DNA of 64,000 nt, from assembly GCA_023213395.1 (NCBI GenBank), contig CM041465.1, positions 181,791,741 through 181,855,740 on the forward strand, given 5' to 3'. Shown here piece by piece: positions 33,468 to 46,489 of the stretch (positions are counted from its first letter, which is position 1; each line of letters begins with the position of its first letter). The position numbers were made by a program, and so were the translations under genes. The notes below the pieces were generated by a model, which worked only from the letters and a program-made list of their open reading frames with translations, had not been told where the DNA came from and did not search any database. The DNA comes from Cycas panzhihuaensis (taxonomy: Eukaryota; Cycadophyta).

Positions 33468-34342
33468 ATTTTAACTCTATAGATATTGTAGGGAATATAT
33501 CAGGGTTTTGATAATATGATAATGTGATTTTAAGCTCTATCTAGTTATTCATTGGCTCTATCAAAGGTTTGATAGATTTGAAATAAGTTTGGTAACTTTT
33601 CTTTATGTTAGATACCTCCCAATAAATGAAATAAAAAGTGAGATTTATATTTTTATTTTCTAAAGTTTCAAACCCTTAATGAGATATATTAAAACATTTT
33701 AAATATATTTTTCAAGTTTGTAAGCCCCTTGAGAGGTTATATATGATGTTATAATGTGATTGGGGCCAATACATAAAGGGCCTTTATATTTTTGACATTT
33801 TTAAACCAAAAGTATACATATGCTTATAGAAATAACTATAACTCGCTCATATAACACCAAAGTTAAGTGTTGTTAGTTACATTATGAATATGACTCATGG
33901 GGCTTTCCAACAACTGATCACATAATATGCTTTGAAGAATTTTCAAGACAGTTTTAATAGTATGAAGTATAAACATTAGTTTGATAAAGTGTTAAAATAA
34001 AGATTGTGCCTAGAAAAAAAGTGTTTATTACATGGTTATGCTCGAATGACCATTTTTGTAGGTTTGTTCCATGGTGCAATGGATGGGTTAAGGGTTTTTA
34101 GCTTGGTTTATCTGTTAAAGGTGTGACCTTAGATAGGAGAGTTAGAAATAGGCAAAATAGGAGCAAGTGAATGCTACTTGGTAGGTAAATATTGGTGAAC
34201 TATATATGAGAAGGCCATTCTAGAGGACTAGAGGATACAATAGTTAGTTACCCATATACTTTAGTAGATGTTTAGATTTTATAAAGACCTAAAATTAAGA
34301 TTTAAAATAGTTATATGGCATGGTTTACTATTAAGTAGAGAA
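33468..34342 (+). other. NA-1 interior, right part
   Basis: 875 bases with no coding frame. A purine-rich AAGTAGAGAA lies just before the right LTR at 34343 and may be the polypurine tract. Confidence 0.6.
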
Positions 34343-35538
<1,196 letters not shown>

Positions 35539-35543
35539 CAATG

Positions 35544-37394
35544 ATAATGTAATTTAAATGATTTCTTAGTCTAATTACAATGATCCTTGAGAGCAAAGAG
35601 ATACCCAAAAGAATCTCCTAATACAAACTAAAGAAAATGAAAAAAATTTCTAATCAAGGAAGTCTTCAATAGTGGGACTTCTAACTTGCTAAAAAATTTA
35701 CTAGATTTGAAGAGTTGGAACTTCTCTATAGGCACATGTAACCTATCAAGTAATAAGGAAGAAAAATCAAAAGAAGGTCAAAAACATTAAAAGGAATGGA
35801 TCAATTAAAATGAAATAAAATAAAAGAAGAAAACATACAATCAGGGAAAACTAATGAAAGGAAAATAAGAAAAATAAGAAAACATAAAAGACAAGGAACA
35901 CATAAAACATACTCCTAGTACTAATTAGTTTTACAATAGCTAGCATAGTACTCTAGTGAGTTGAATAATCACCTTTGTCCCCTTTCTTCATATTTTATAC
36001 TATTCTTCCATTTTCCAGATAATTGTTAGAGGGAATGTTTGAAGCATTAGTTTCAAAGCCATAAAATTTTAAGAAACCAGTTAGCCATTATTTCTATCTT
36101 TTTCACCTTCTCAATTTTAAAAATTGCCAGAACCATAGATGGTGACTCATCATCTAGTAGAAAATAGGTATCCAAAATTATAATATTTGATTAGTTGACT
36201 TTTAATAATATTTTATCCATTTATGAAATATAAGTAAAAATTTTTAATAGAAGTTAGAGGTGATGAAGGTTTATTGATTATTGTTGTTACCATTTTGCCC
36301 TTATCTGCCTATTTTACCATCTTTATTATAAAAAGCACTTACATTTGGCTTTACTTCCATGATAGACATTTCATGTTTGTCTAACTTCCCTTTGTAAAAT
36401 TATAAACCCTTTGAACAATAATTTTGGACATGGGAATATCTTAAGTACTTAATTCAAGTTATTCTAGTTTTTCATAATTGTTTATTAGTTCTTGACTCTA
36501 CTCTAAATCTTTTACTACCTTCATTTTTTAGGCTAGGTATGGTGTCACCAACAACCTATATGTTGTTGCTACTCTATTAACATCTATTATATTAAACAAA
36601 GTTTCTCTATTATAGGTCCCGCTCACTCAATATATCATTTCTTTCAATTCCATATTATATATTCTTTGCAAGTGTCATTTATATTCACTACATATACATG
36701 TATACATATGACATGGAATATGTAAATTAAGGCATGTATAATGGCCATTTGTAATTCATCAAGTTTACCATCATGTGTTTACTTCTTATAGGTTGTATAT
36801 CAATTTATGTCCTTTTAAGCATTGAAAATACCAATGATTAAAGGGCTACTATTGCACCATCAAAATGAATTACTGAGATGCAATCATAAAGATCAACACC
36901 TATGATTTTATGGTGCTCACTTAATTAATGCCCCAGATTAAGTCTCATTCATCCCTATGCTTCTATATTAAAATCCTATTTTTTGGGTGTTTAATCTCTT
37001 TTATTATGTATTTTAGTTATAAAAATATAAGCATGCATGTATGTTACCTACACAAACCCATTTTTTTCATTTGTAACTTAGGTGGAAATTTGTTCATGTT
37101 AGGAGACTCTATGTAGGATTATTTTCACTCTCTTTTCATCTTTTAAAACTATTCTCGTAAATCACCCATCCTACATTCCTATGAAATTTTACCTTTTTTT
37201 TGGAAACATGTCACTAATAGAAAATTGACATTATAGGATAGGTAAATTGATCATAACCTATAGACTCCTTATCCTATAAACTTTTCATCTCATGAACTTT
37301 GTACCCCACTAGTTACTTGTTATGAAAAACTCTCTCTCTCATGGGTTATCTCTCCCACAAGTTACATTCCCTATGAGTCACTTCCCATAGATTA
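35544..37394. other. Unassigned AT-rich region
   Basis: No gene or clear repeat family recognised. By removal of NA-1 it was once contiguous with 7953, so it may hold the rest of the Tat-B LTR (Tat LTRs here are 2.5-3 kb). The end (about 37240-37394) has CTCATGGGTTATCTC and ACAAGTTACATTCC blocks that may be the upstream part of repeat R. Confidence 0.4.
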
Positions 37395-37793
37395 TGTTAA
37401 AATATAATGTTTAATGTGGGTACACATATACTGTCCACCATTCACCTACTTTGAGATATGTGGGATGCACATATATATATGCTAATCTATTATTAGATAA
37501 TGTAATAACTCTTTATATTTTATAGGCTACTCATCAGGTGATCTCATTATTTATATGTACACTCACTACTTGAGAACTTGATGAAGGAGTGAGGAGAAAG
37601 ATGTAAACCTTATGATCATAAGAAGAGTCCTAACTCCACCTTCTCTCGTGGTTTTTCTCATAATGGATTTTCCACATATAAATCTTGGTGTCTTGTGGTG
37701 ATGATTATGTTTAATGATGCTTGCTTTATTTTACATTCATATTGATTAATTCACTTTGTGTACATACTCATAAGTTCATTATTGTTACATACA
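37395..37793 (+). repeat. NA-3 left LTR
   Basis: Shares with the right copy GGTACA-ATATACT, CACCATTCACCTA, GATGTAAACCTTATGATCATAAG, and TCTTGGTGTCTTGTGGTGAT (each written as short blocks). Just downstream, ACATAAGTAGAGG occurs twice (37788 and 37827). Confidence 0.9.
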
Positions 37794-39095
37794 TAAGTAG
37801 AGGTTATGTAACCCATGTGAATTTGTACATAAGTAGAGGCTTATTATTGATAGAAACATTAGCCATGCTTATTTAGAATTGGCCATGCATCCATTACTGC
37901 CTATGGAACATGAATGGAACTACCTTAGCCATGTGATAGGATCAACTGCCCACTCCCACTACACAACTAGGTATCTATCATGCCCCAACTGATCTCTACA
38001 CAACCATGGATAAAGAAAAACCTATGCCATAGAGATTAATACAAACATTTGACTAGCTCTTACACACAACCAACCTATTGTAGCTAAGCACTAACCAGTT
38101 ATAGATGATATATATATAGTCATTGTAGGAGCCACTCTAAAGAGAATTATATATATTGTGAAAGTAGACTATATTAATAGTTAGAATCTTGAAGGTAAAA
38201 TAGCCATATATATTTAAAATATTTGCAGCTAATTATTAATGTTAGTTATATATACTCTTGAGAATGAGAATGAGATGCGAATAGGCTACATCGTTGACAA
38301 TGGGAGAGACCCTATTGATGTCCATCCTTTATTACCCTTATAGTTGTAGATATTATGACAAGTTTATTATGGTTTGAGTGGATTTTAGCGTAGTAAAGAA
38401 GGGGTATATATTTAGATTATATCATACCCTCTATATGCAGTTCCAATCACTTATTCGATCATCGCCCTCGTTAATCTCCCATAGAATCTTGACGTAGATG
38501 ATCTCAATGTAGATAAATTCATAGTTATGAATATTATATAGAAAAAAAAATTAATTAAAAGATGCTAAAGGTCACCCTCCTCTAGTTGAAGTTACTCCCA
38601 CAAATGCCCAGTTAAATTACTCATATGCATGAAATCAAATTTTTTTATAGAGTCAGAGTTAATTTGTAGATATTTGGAATATGTAGATATATTTTTGTAG
38701 ACATAATGTTTTATATAGATGATTTTTTGAACCCTAAAAAAAATTGTAAATATTTAAAAAAATTTAATTACCAGGGGCTAAGTTATTAAGGGGGTGGACT
38801 CTAAGTTTTATAAATTAGATTGAATTATTTTTTATTTTTTAAAATTTACATTTAGAATTTGATGAAGTTTTGGATCTATTCTCTATTTTTAAAGGATTAC
38901 ATACTATTTCATGACATACTTACACTTTTTGCAGTATAACTCATCACTTGTATATCAAAATCAGATGCCCTCTATTATGTTGGAAAGTAGACTTTGAGAT
39001 GATCAAAATTAGTGGTTATATAACTTGCTTTAGATAGTAGAAGATAGAGAAAATTTAGGGTAAAGTTGATGTAAAGGCTCTAAACTTCATTTTGG

Positions 39096-39446
39096 ATGAA
39101 TTCCATATCAGTTAAAAAAAAAAATCAATCAATTTTGATGTTTTCTATGGCTCTAATCATGATGGTAAACTTACTTTTGAGAAATGGTGGATGGAAAATA
39201 AAGTTTAGTTTAAAATCAAGTATTTTAAGGCTCATTTATGACATTTTGATGCCTATTTCAATTCAAAAATATTCATTAAATGAGAAACATCTAATGTATT
39301 TATCATATAAGACATCTTTGATATATTGGTCGTTTATTTCCTCTTTAGCAACATTATATTTGGTTTCGTGGATGGTAAAACCTCTAACCAAACATACAAA
39401 TCACTTGGTTATTGAGACAATGTTTTATGATCCATTTGTTAGTTAA
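39096..39446 (+). CDS. 116-codon open frame in NA-3 interior, unrecognised
   Basis: An intact frame from ATG to stop, starting MNSISVKKKN. It is rich in Leu, Ile, Ser and Lys with short hydrophobic stretches (for example LMALIMM-like near the start and YWSFISSLATLYLVSW later). I recognise no domain, and nothing next to it suggests a function. In AT-rich DNA an open frame of this size may be chance. Confidence 0.15.
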   Translation: MNSISVKKKNQSILMFSMALIMMVNLLLRNGGWKIKFSLKSSILRLIYDILMPISIQKYSLNEKHLMYLSYKTSLIYWSFISSLATLYLVSWMVKPLTKHTNHLVIETMFYDPFVS

Positions 39447-40075
39447 CACACCACACTAGTTGACAATATTATCCAACTAGATGTTAAGTACAATTACCTT
39501 GTTATAATAAACTTGCCTTGGCTAGGTAGCTTAGCTTGTTCCTGGAGTTGATTATTTAAGATGATCTAGCTTTCGACTTGATCTAGTAGATGTTAGTTTC
39601 ATACAACACACTCAATTGTGTTGGTTCAATAAGTAATTTAGAAGGATGATGAGTTGTGTATTTGAAGCAATTTCTTAGTATACCGGTAATCACAACGGTT
39701 GGTCACCCATGTATTTCAATAGACAAATATTATTTTATATAGACACATATATCATTTTGTTTACTTCTTGACTTTTATGATGGTTAACCTAATGTTGAGC
39801 ATCCAACTTAATGTTGATTGAAAGTAACCACATAGGTGAAGATATAAAGATATGCATAAAATACTTTATACATGTTAGTTTTATATAGGTTAATACTTGA
39901 TGGAGATAAGTATATGGTTATAGGTTACAAATATAATATAGATATAGTTACAGGATACAAGTTATAGGTGATACTACATATAGGATATAGATTACAGTTA
40001 CAACTTACAGGTTTCAACACACAAAATGAGGACTTGAAGATGTAAGATTAAGGTTCAAAACATTAAACATTATTG

Positions 40076-40102
40076 GGGGCCGGGAGGGGGGGGGGGGAGG
40101 GG
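40076..40102 (+). other. NA-3 polypurine tract
   Basis: A run of G with few other bases, ending GGGGAGGGG, immediately before TGTTAAAA. It is the plus-strand priming site for DNA synthesis and fixes the right LTR start. Confidence 0.85.
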
Positions 40103-40501
40103 TGTTAAAACATAATGTTTAATGTGGGTACATATATACTTCCCACCATTCACCTATTTTGAGATATATGAGATGCATACATATCCATGCTATCCCATTA
40201 TTAGATGATGTAATAGCTCTTTACATTTAATAGGCTACTCATGAAGTGATCTCACTATTTATATGTACACTCACCACTTGAGAACTTAATGAATGAGAGA
40301 GAAGAAAGATGTAAACCTTATGATCATAAGTGGAGTCCTAATTCCACCTTCTCCAGTGGTTTTTCCCACAATAAATTTTCCACATATAAATCTTGGTGTC
40401 TTGTGGTGATGATTATGTTTGATGATGCTTGCTTTATTTTACATTCATATTGATTAATTCACTATGTGTACATACTCATGAGTTTATTATTATTGCATCC
40501 A
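40103..40501 (+). repeat. NA-3 right LTR
   Basis: Same length as the left LTR. It ends near ATTGCATCCA. A further TTTTAACA follows at 40505-40512 and could be an alternative end, being complementary to the TGTTAAAA start. Confidence 0.88.
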
Positions 40502-40564
40502 TTATTTTAACATCATACTAGAGCTATTCTACCCTCTCACAAGCAAGAAAAATGATTCTTTACC

Positions 40565-40855
40565 ATAAGTTATCAACCCCTAAGACTTTGACCTGTAAGC
40601 TTTCCTTTCTATAAGTTACATTTCTAAATAAACCAAATATGTTTAGGGAACCCCTTTCTATGGGAAAGTTACATTGTGAGATTTTTTATACTCATGTTGA
40701 CTTTTTGAAACCTTCTTTTTCTAAAAACTTAACATCTCACAAACTTCTTTTTGTTATATGCTCTACATTTAAATATTTAAAATAATAACCCAATATTATA
40801 ATTTATAAAATAGATAAAAAATCTTCAATGGTACACCCTGAAGGGGTAATAACTA
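40565..40855. repeat. Dispersed repeat R, copy 2
   Basis: Counterpart of 4527-4805. It lies directly upstream of the gag of the deleted gypsy element, so R may be part of that element's leader or LTR. Confidence 0.75.
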
Positions 40856-40879
40856 GAAGATATATACTATATATAAGAG

Positions 40880-42060
40880 GATCCCCTTTTCCTAATAGGC
40901 CCTCATATATCCTTTACCACCTTTTATCCCTAATCTTCCTAAATTTAGTGGGGAGTTGAGGCAAGATTATGTTGGTCATATATAATCCTTTATGCTTACA
41001 TGTATAGATTACCTTCCCTATGATTATGTGATACTAAGGATATTTCTTAAATTCTTAATGGGTGACACTTAGAAGTGGTTTTATAAGTTGCATAACACTT
41101 TTATTTATTAATTTTAGAAGGTCTTCAACTCCTTTATAAACTATTCTGACATTGCCCACTCATTTAAGACTAGGATGAAAGCCTTTTTTTGGTAAAATAA
41201 GGTTTGAAGGAGTCTTCAAAAGACTTAATATACTATCTTTAGGATTTCATCCATACTTATCAAAGGTCATTAGTTAATGAATTACTATTTAATCTACTCA
41301 CCAATGCTCTCATACCCCAAGTCCATCTTGAGGTGATTAAGCTCAATCCTAACAGATAAAAGAGAGTTACTAATTACTTAGCCCAAGAGTCTTTTGAGAT
41401 TCAAGCCATGGTTGAGAATCTTAGTAAACTAACTATTACTCCTAAACTAGAGTTTTCTTATGATCTTAAGTTTATCCAAGATGATATGGCATATAACCAA
41501 CTTATATTTTCCATGTGAGCTTTAGAGCAGTTGATTATAACCAAGCTCTAACTAGTACTTCCAAACCCCTAAAGGACTCTAAAGATATCCATCTTAAAGA
41601 AAATAAATTTAAATTATAGAAAAGAAGTTTAAGTAAGGAGAGAAGTCCCATCTTTTTAAGAGGGACCTTTAGTACACATACCACCAAACAAATGTCCATG
41701 TTTGATTAGAATGTAACAAGCTTAAGTAGCTTGGTACATAATTAATACATTGGAACAAAAATCTGTTGATTCATGCCAACCCTTTTCTTGACCATCATGA
41801 TGAGTGTAAAGGGAAGGGTCTTGCTAAATATGAAAGTGTATCTATGAGTTCTAAGTTTAAAAATGAAGAGACTCCTACCCCTACTAAGGGCTTTCATGAT
41901 GAGAAGAATACTCACCATAAGTAAAAGCCACTCCTAGGGACAATCAAGAATTGTAAGCTATGACCATCAACATCGTAGGAATGGTCAACCTTTTTGTTGG
42001 TGGCACTTAAAAAACTAAAAATTTTGAACTCAAATCCTCATCTAATCCAACTAAGAAAAT
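40880..42060 (+). pseudogene. Gyp-D gag (Tat-like)
   Basis: Plus-strand translation begins near 40895 with LPPFIPNLPKFSGEL, then LTCIDYLPYDYVILRIFLKFL, then MGDT-KWFYKLHN, FNSFINYSDIAHSFKTRMKA. These match the Tat-C gag at 57790-58080 motif by motif (PEVPKFDGTSLED, DELKWFYCLPTHF, DEFVNYFDVAHPFE). Later parts have frame changes (LLFNLLTNALIP, HLEVIKLNPN). The proline-rich N-terminal part seen in Tat-C is absent; repeat R stands in its place. Confidence 0.8.
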
Positions 42061-42289
42061 TTCCAAGATCCTCCTCCATTATATGGAGGTTGATTTTTAT
42101 TATTCCTTTTAATAGTTTTCTATGACCAAACCTTTTCCTATTATGGAAAATCTTAAGTTTGTATTTATAGGCATTTTTATATTAGATTTACTTAGGAGCT
42201 ATCCTAAACAAAATCAACTCCTACTTGACATATAGAAACCTAATTCTACTAAACCCCTTATCACCTTTGATCTTCCTAACTTAGAGAGC

Positions 42290-43115
42290 ATCATGGTTAT
42301 CAAAAGATTCTCTTATTCTTCATTTGCATCATGAGTGGGAGATAGACTATTAAGAGATGTATCATTGATGAGGATACCATCATTAACATCATTCTCCTTG
42401 GTAATTTTGCCTTTGAACCTTTAAATTAGATGTTCCTAAATTTATAGGAAAGCCCTATTTATTTCCATATGTAAGGTTTCACTTCCTCTCATCCTCTAAG
42501 ATAAGACTGTTATTATTGAGTTTGTAATCATTGATCTAGACCTAAAGTATAATATGTTATTGGATAGGCCACAAGTTAATTAGATGAAGGGTGTTTATTC
42601 CTCTCTTTTCAATGAACTATAATACATTCATGAGGGAGAGATCTAGATATTTCATCATTACTATAAACCCTAATAATAATAGATCTCTTTGGTTAATGCT
42701 TTTACATAGGAGGATGACCCTAAACCCCCCCTTTATATCTCTTACTTTTAGCTAATATTTCCAAATTGAAAGGCCTTATACTAATAATGGGTCAAGAGTA
42801 AGGATGTTAACATGATCAACCAAGTCGTCTATGACCTTAACCACTTTGATAATGATGAAGCCATTCTAGAACACCTTGTTGGGTCATCTCCTAGCCTCCT
42901 ACCCAATAGCCATAAACTTATATTTTCTAAGTACATCCATCCCAACTCTCCCTTAGCCTTGAAAGGTTAAGAGGCCCCCATGACCTCTTTGCTAGTAAAC
43001 CTCACCCCTCTTCATTTAGAGGAGGGTAACACTTTACTCATCAATGATACTATTAATGTCAACCTTAGCATTATTGATGAGCCTCACATCATTAAAGTAG
43101 GAGGTAATTGCTCCC
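42290..43115 (+). pseudogene. Gyp-D protease and protease-RT linker
   Basis: Protease-like: CIIDEDTIINIILLGNFAF near 42358, fitting the Tat form 'IDxGxSxNIxPL'. Then come NQMKGVYSSLF and YIHEGEI ('H-KMKAVPSTLHQ...HEGE'), the clean linker SPLALKG and PMTSLLVNLTPLHLEEGNTL, and SIIDEPHIIKVGGNC. The last normally stands just before the RT ('DEPRTIKVG'). The RT does not follow. Confidence 0.72.
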
Positions 43116-43149
43116 TATAATTATGCCAAGCCTATCATCTTAAGTTAAT

Positions 43150-43440
43150 ATACCTTGTTGGGATGCAACACTAACCTTAGTAAAATAATTTCTCCTCTAA
43201 GAAGAAAGATCAAGTTACTTATGATAGGAATTTATGGTCATGTAAGTTTAAAGTAGGAGATAAAGTACTCAAATATCTTCATAACAAGTAGTGTAATTTT
43301 ATGCTTAAATAGGTAACCCCATTACTCATAATTAAAGATTTAAACACGAATGATTATTACATTTCTATGATAGATGGAAGTGAACTCAAGGGTCATGTGA
43401 AATCTTAAGTTTTCCTCCTTTATTATGCTTAGCCTATCAC
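43150..43440 (+). pseudogene. Gyp-D integrase C-terminus, directly after the pol linker
   Basis: Reads KKDQVTYDRNLWSCKFKVGD, then KVLKYLHNK, a LIIKDLNTNDYYISMIDGSELKGHV block and a stop region. This is the tail of a gypsy integrase (GD-V-L-K-Y, then YxI...DG). It stands only about 40-60 bases after the pre-RT linker, so RT, RNase H and the integrase core (about 2.5-3 kb) are missing. A TATATGGGGGCACT tract at about 43581 may be the purine tract. Confidence 0.72.
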
Positions 43441-43649
43441 CTTCTTAGTTTTACAGTGAGATTAAACTATAACGTACTCTAACATGAGTATAAATTGCTA
43501 ACTCTTTCCCTTAAGCTTAACACTTAAGGGAACTCTAAAATGAATGTAAACTCCATGCTTTCCCTTTTGCCATACACGTTATATGGGGGCACTCTCACTT
43601 TCATTTTTACCCTTTGAGCCTTTAAGAGAAAGGCTCCAAGTGATAAGTA

Positions 43650-46216
43650 GTAGCTTGCATTATACCTTGAGAATGGGAAAATTACTTTCAAAAGCTAATG
43701 AAAGGTCAAGTCAATGATTCCTTTAATGTTTTCATGGTTAAAGGACCATGGTCACTATTTTTTCCTAGAACTTGTCCTCATTAAAATAGTCTTATAACTC
43801 TTTAGGCAAGAGATATGATCCCTTAGAAAAACATCATTCGATGATTAAGTATACATGATGCTGATAAACTTCTATATGATATTTCCTAGATATGGCAAAT
43901 GGAACTCTACCATTCTCTTGTAAGGGAGAATGGTAAGGTCTAAGGGTCTTTCATTGAGTTTTATACTACTTTCTGCAATAGATCACTTTTCTCATCATCT
44001 ATGGTAGTTATATTCATTCAGGAGGAATGGATCTTATGGTTTCTCCTAGTAATTCTCTTTACCCCTCAATGCATTACTTTCACTTCTTATTACTCCTTGT
44101 ATCCTCCCAAAGCTACACTACTTGTTTGAGAATCTTGTATTCATCACCTACATCACCTTAATCCTTAGTTAATCATTCATAATAGAGGGGATATAAGGGG
44201 AGTAGATTTAGAGACAACCATATACATATTCCAAATCATGTATAGAATATGTATATGTATATTAAATAATTGTAAGAAGTATATATACAACGATTTAGTG
44301 TGGTCCTAAAACTTCCATAAGTGATCATAATGATCTATAGAGCTATCCTAGTCACTCCTTGTACTTATGGAGTGGATATACATATTTCCCCACTTCATCC
44401 CCCTCCCTCTTTATGACTCATAATGTGCACTATCATGAGTACTTTATGATGCACTAACCTTATCACCTCTCACATCTCCATGGCCTCTATAGTTGCATGT
44501 CCATGTCTTTGACCCTTTGATGTAAACAACCAACCATTTGATCCTAATAACATCCTTTTCATCAATGATTTATCCTTCTCTAAAAGAAAGATCATGTTAT
44601 ATTGGTCAAACACTTGTGCCTTCAACTTTCTCATTCTAGCATCTAGGGCTTGATACATCTCTCACACCTTGTATGTGGATGCTAGATGAGCCCTCTCCTC
44701 TACATACCTCCTTGTGTCCCTTGTGTCTCATACCAACAACTAGCTAGGGCCATGGATAAATGAGAGTATGACATTAAGGCTCTCTTGTATAGATGCTTGA
44801 CCAACATTATCTCCTTTTATACACACCCAATACATATTAGTCACATATTAATTTATAATAGTTAAATTAAACAATGAGAAAATCAATTAGTGGTTGAAGA
44901 GTCTAAAGTGTACTTACTTGTATGTGATCTCCTCCATGTGTGCCATTATTATCTCCTTCTCTTAACTCTAATGGCTCAACCTATGAAGGCACCGCATCAT
45001 CATGAATCTCTACCTTGCCTCCTTATTATGAGCCCTTTACTAGTTCACCCTATCCTTCATCCTACTGATCTTTGTCATCTCCCTCACCATATGATGTCCA
45101 TAATATTCTAGCATCTAGATCTATCATTATATCCATGTTGATTCTCTCACTACCCTCACCTTACTCTCTTTAAGATCTCTCCTCCATGACTTCATGCTCC
45201 ATTGGTTTATAACTAACTCATCTACTTTTAATGTCCCTCATCAATCTATGGGGTTATACATTGTTGAAATGATCAAATATCCATGACAACAAGATAGAAT
45301 AATAAGAGAAATTATGCCTTCCTTACTATCTAATACCCATCATCTAATCATACATGTATCAAACTACCAATAAGGACTAATCATACATAGTCCCTTACTC
45401 ACACCATTAGATGATCATGATCCATCCAATTGAAATTCCCACATAGTTCTTCCTATTAATTATCCAAAAGAGTATAAATATAACTATTATTCGTCACCCT
45501 AAAGGAAACCTATTCACCCTATACACTATCTATATATCCACCTCATTGTAGGCCTAATGATCTAACAAGCCAATCTAATAGGTTCTTGCTTATCTATATG
45601 ATTCATTAACTAGAATATGATCTTCTCTCACCTCCTTACTTTGCATAAGATCCCTAGAATCCTCCTCATGCTAGCTAGTATAATTTGTAGGTATCTAAGC
45701 CTTCTAAATCTAAAAACATTAGTGCCTAATATCTAATGCTTAATTAAGTTAGGTAAAAGTCTTATATCCATTGCCAGGTGGATAGTATAACATGCTCACA
45801 ACATCCCACATCACTACAACATTGACCTATCTCTATATATAAGCCCATCTCTAATATCCCCAAGAATTCATCCACTATTATCTTAAGAGGAGACATGGGT
45901 CAGTCTCTATAAGGAGAAAAAAAAAAAAACACTTGTATATATAGCCATAGAAGTCTTTCTCATCAAGAAATTTCACATAAATAATTCATTATTTTTATTG
46001 TTATATGTGATAATAATTTTGTAATACCATAAAAATATAATTTATCTTATAAAATATAAAGTCATCCCATAAAATAGTTTGTACTACCAAAAAACTATTT
46101 TATGGTACAATAAAATGATTTTACAATATCTCAAAATTTTTATAGTATTGGTTATAATTTTGTTGTATTGTGCTATGAAAGTTAAAAAAAAAACCTTAAA
46201 AATTTAAATTTCTCAT
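43650..46216. other. Unassigned region, possibly Gyp-D LTR
   Basis: 2.5 kb without a recognised gene. Its position after the Gyp-D purine tract and its length suit a long Tat-type LTR, but I could not align it with another copy. Open frames at 44470-44658 (minus) and 44890-45111 (plus) have no family features. A 14-base perfect inverted repeat lies at 46067-46105. Confidence 0.35.
46067..46105. repeat. Hairpin-forming inverted repeat
   Basis: CCATAAAATAGTTT at 46067-46080 and AAACTATTTTATGG at 46092-46105 are exact reverse complements with an 11-base loop. It could be a MITE end or a cruciform; no target duplication was seen. It lies 110 bases left of the Cop-2 insertion. Confidence 0.7.
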
Positions 46217-46472
46217 TGTTGTAATAATACTTGTATTAGGAAAATAACCCATATCTTGGGTAAATATTTTATAGTAGTGCATTGTTAGGTGTTTGTTAAT
46301 GCCATGCAATGATGGACCTTGAGAGGTTTGTTAAATCCTCTTGGCCTTGCTTATAATTACAAGGGATCCAAAGATCTTAGTGTTCATTAATACCACCATC
46401 CTTATAGATTTCATTTGATCTTTTCTTGTTTGTTACATTACATGCTTTAGCTCTTACCCTCTAATTCCATCA
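46217..46472 (+). repeat. Cop-2 left LTR
   Basis: 256 bases, ending CTCTTACCCTCTAATTCCATCA. The primer site TAGTATCATAGTTGC at 46475 is a decayed TGGTATCAGAGTTGC. Confidence 0.92.
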
Positions 46473-46489
46473 TTTAGTATCATAGTTGC

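Larger units (their letters stand above)
37395..40501 (+). mobile_element. NA-3: non-coding LTR element
   Basis: LTRs at 37395-37793 and 40103-40501, each 399 bases, align over their whole length from TGTTAAAATATAATG / TGTTAAAACATAATG. A strong polypurine tract of G runs (40076-40102) directly precedes the right LTR. The 2.3 kb interior has no gag or pol. No primer site of the tRNA-iMet type and no clear target duplication were found (flanks GATTA and TTATT). Non-autonomous, LARD-like. Confidence 0.85.

Noticed and set aside
39096-39446. Possible captured host gene in NA-3
   Set aside because: Only one 116-codon frame, no recognisable domain, composition normal for AT-rich chance frames; kept as a low-confidence feature only.
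44470-44658. 62-codon minus frame, possibly coiled coil (LKAQVFDQYNM, LLEKDKSLMKRM)
   Set aside because: It looks like a helical protein fragment but nothing around it supports a gene, and I cannot name a family.
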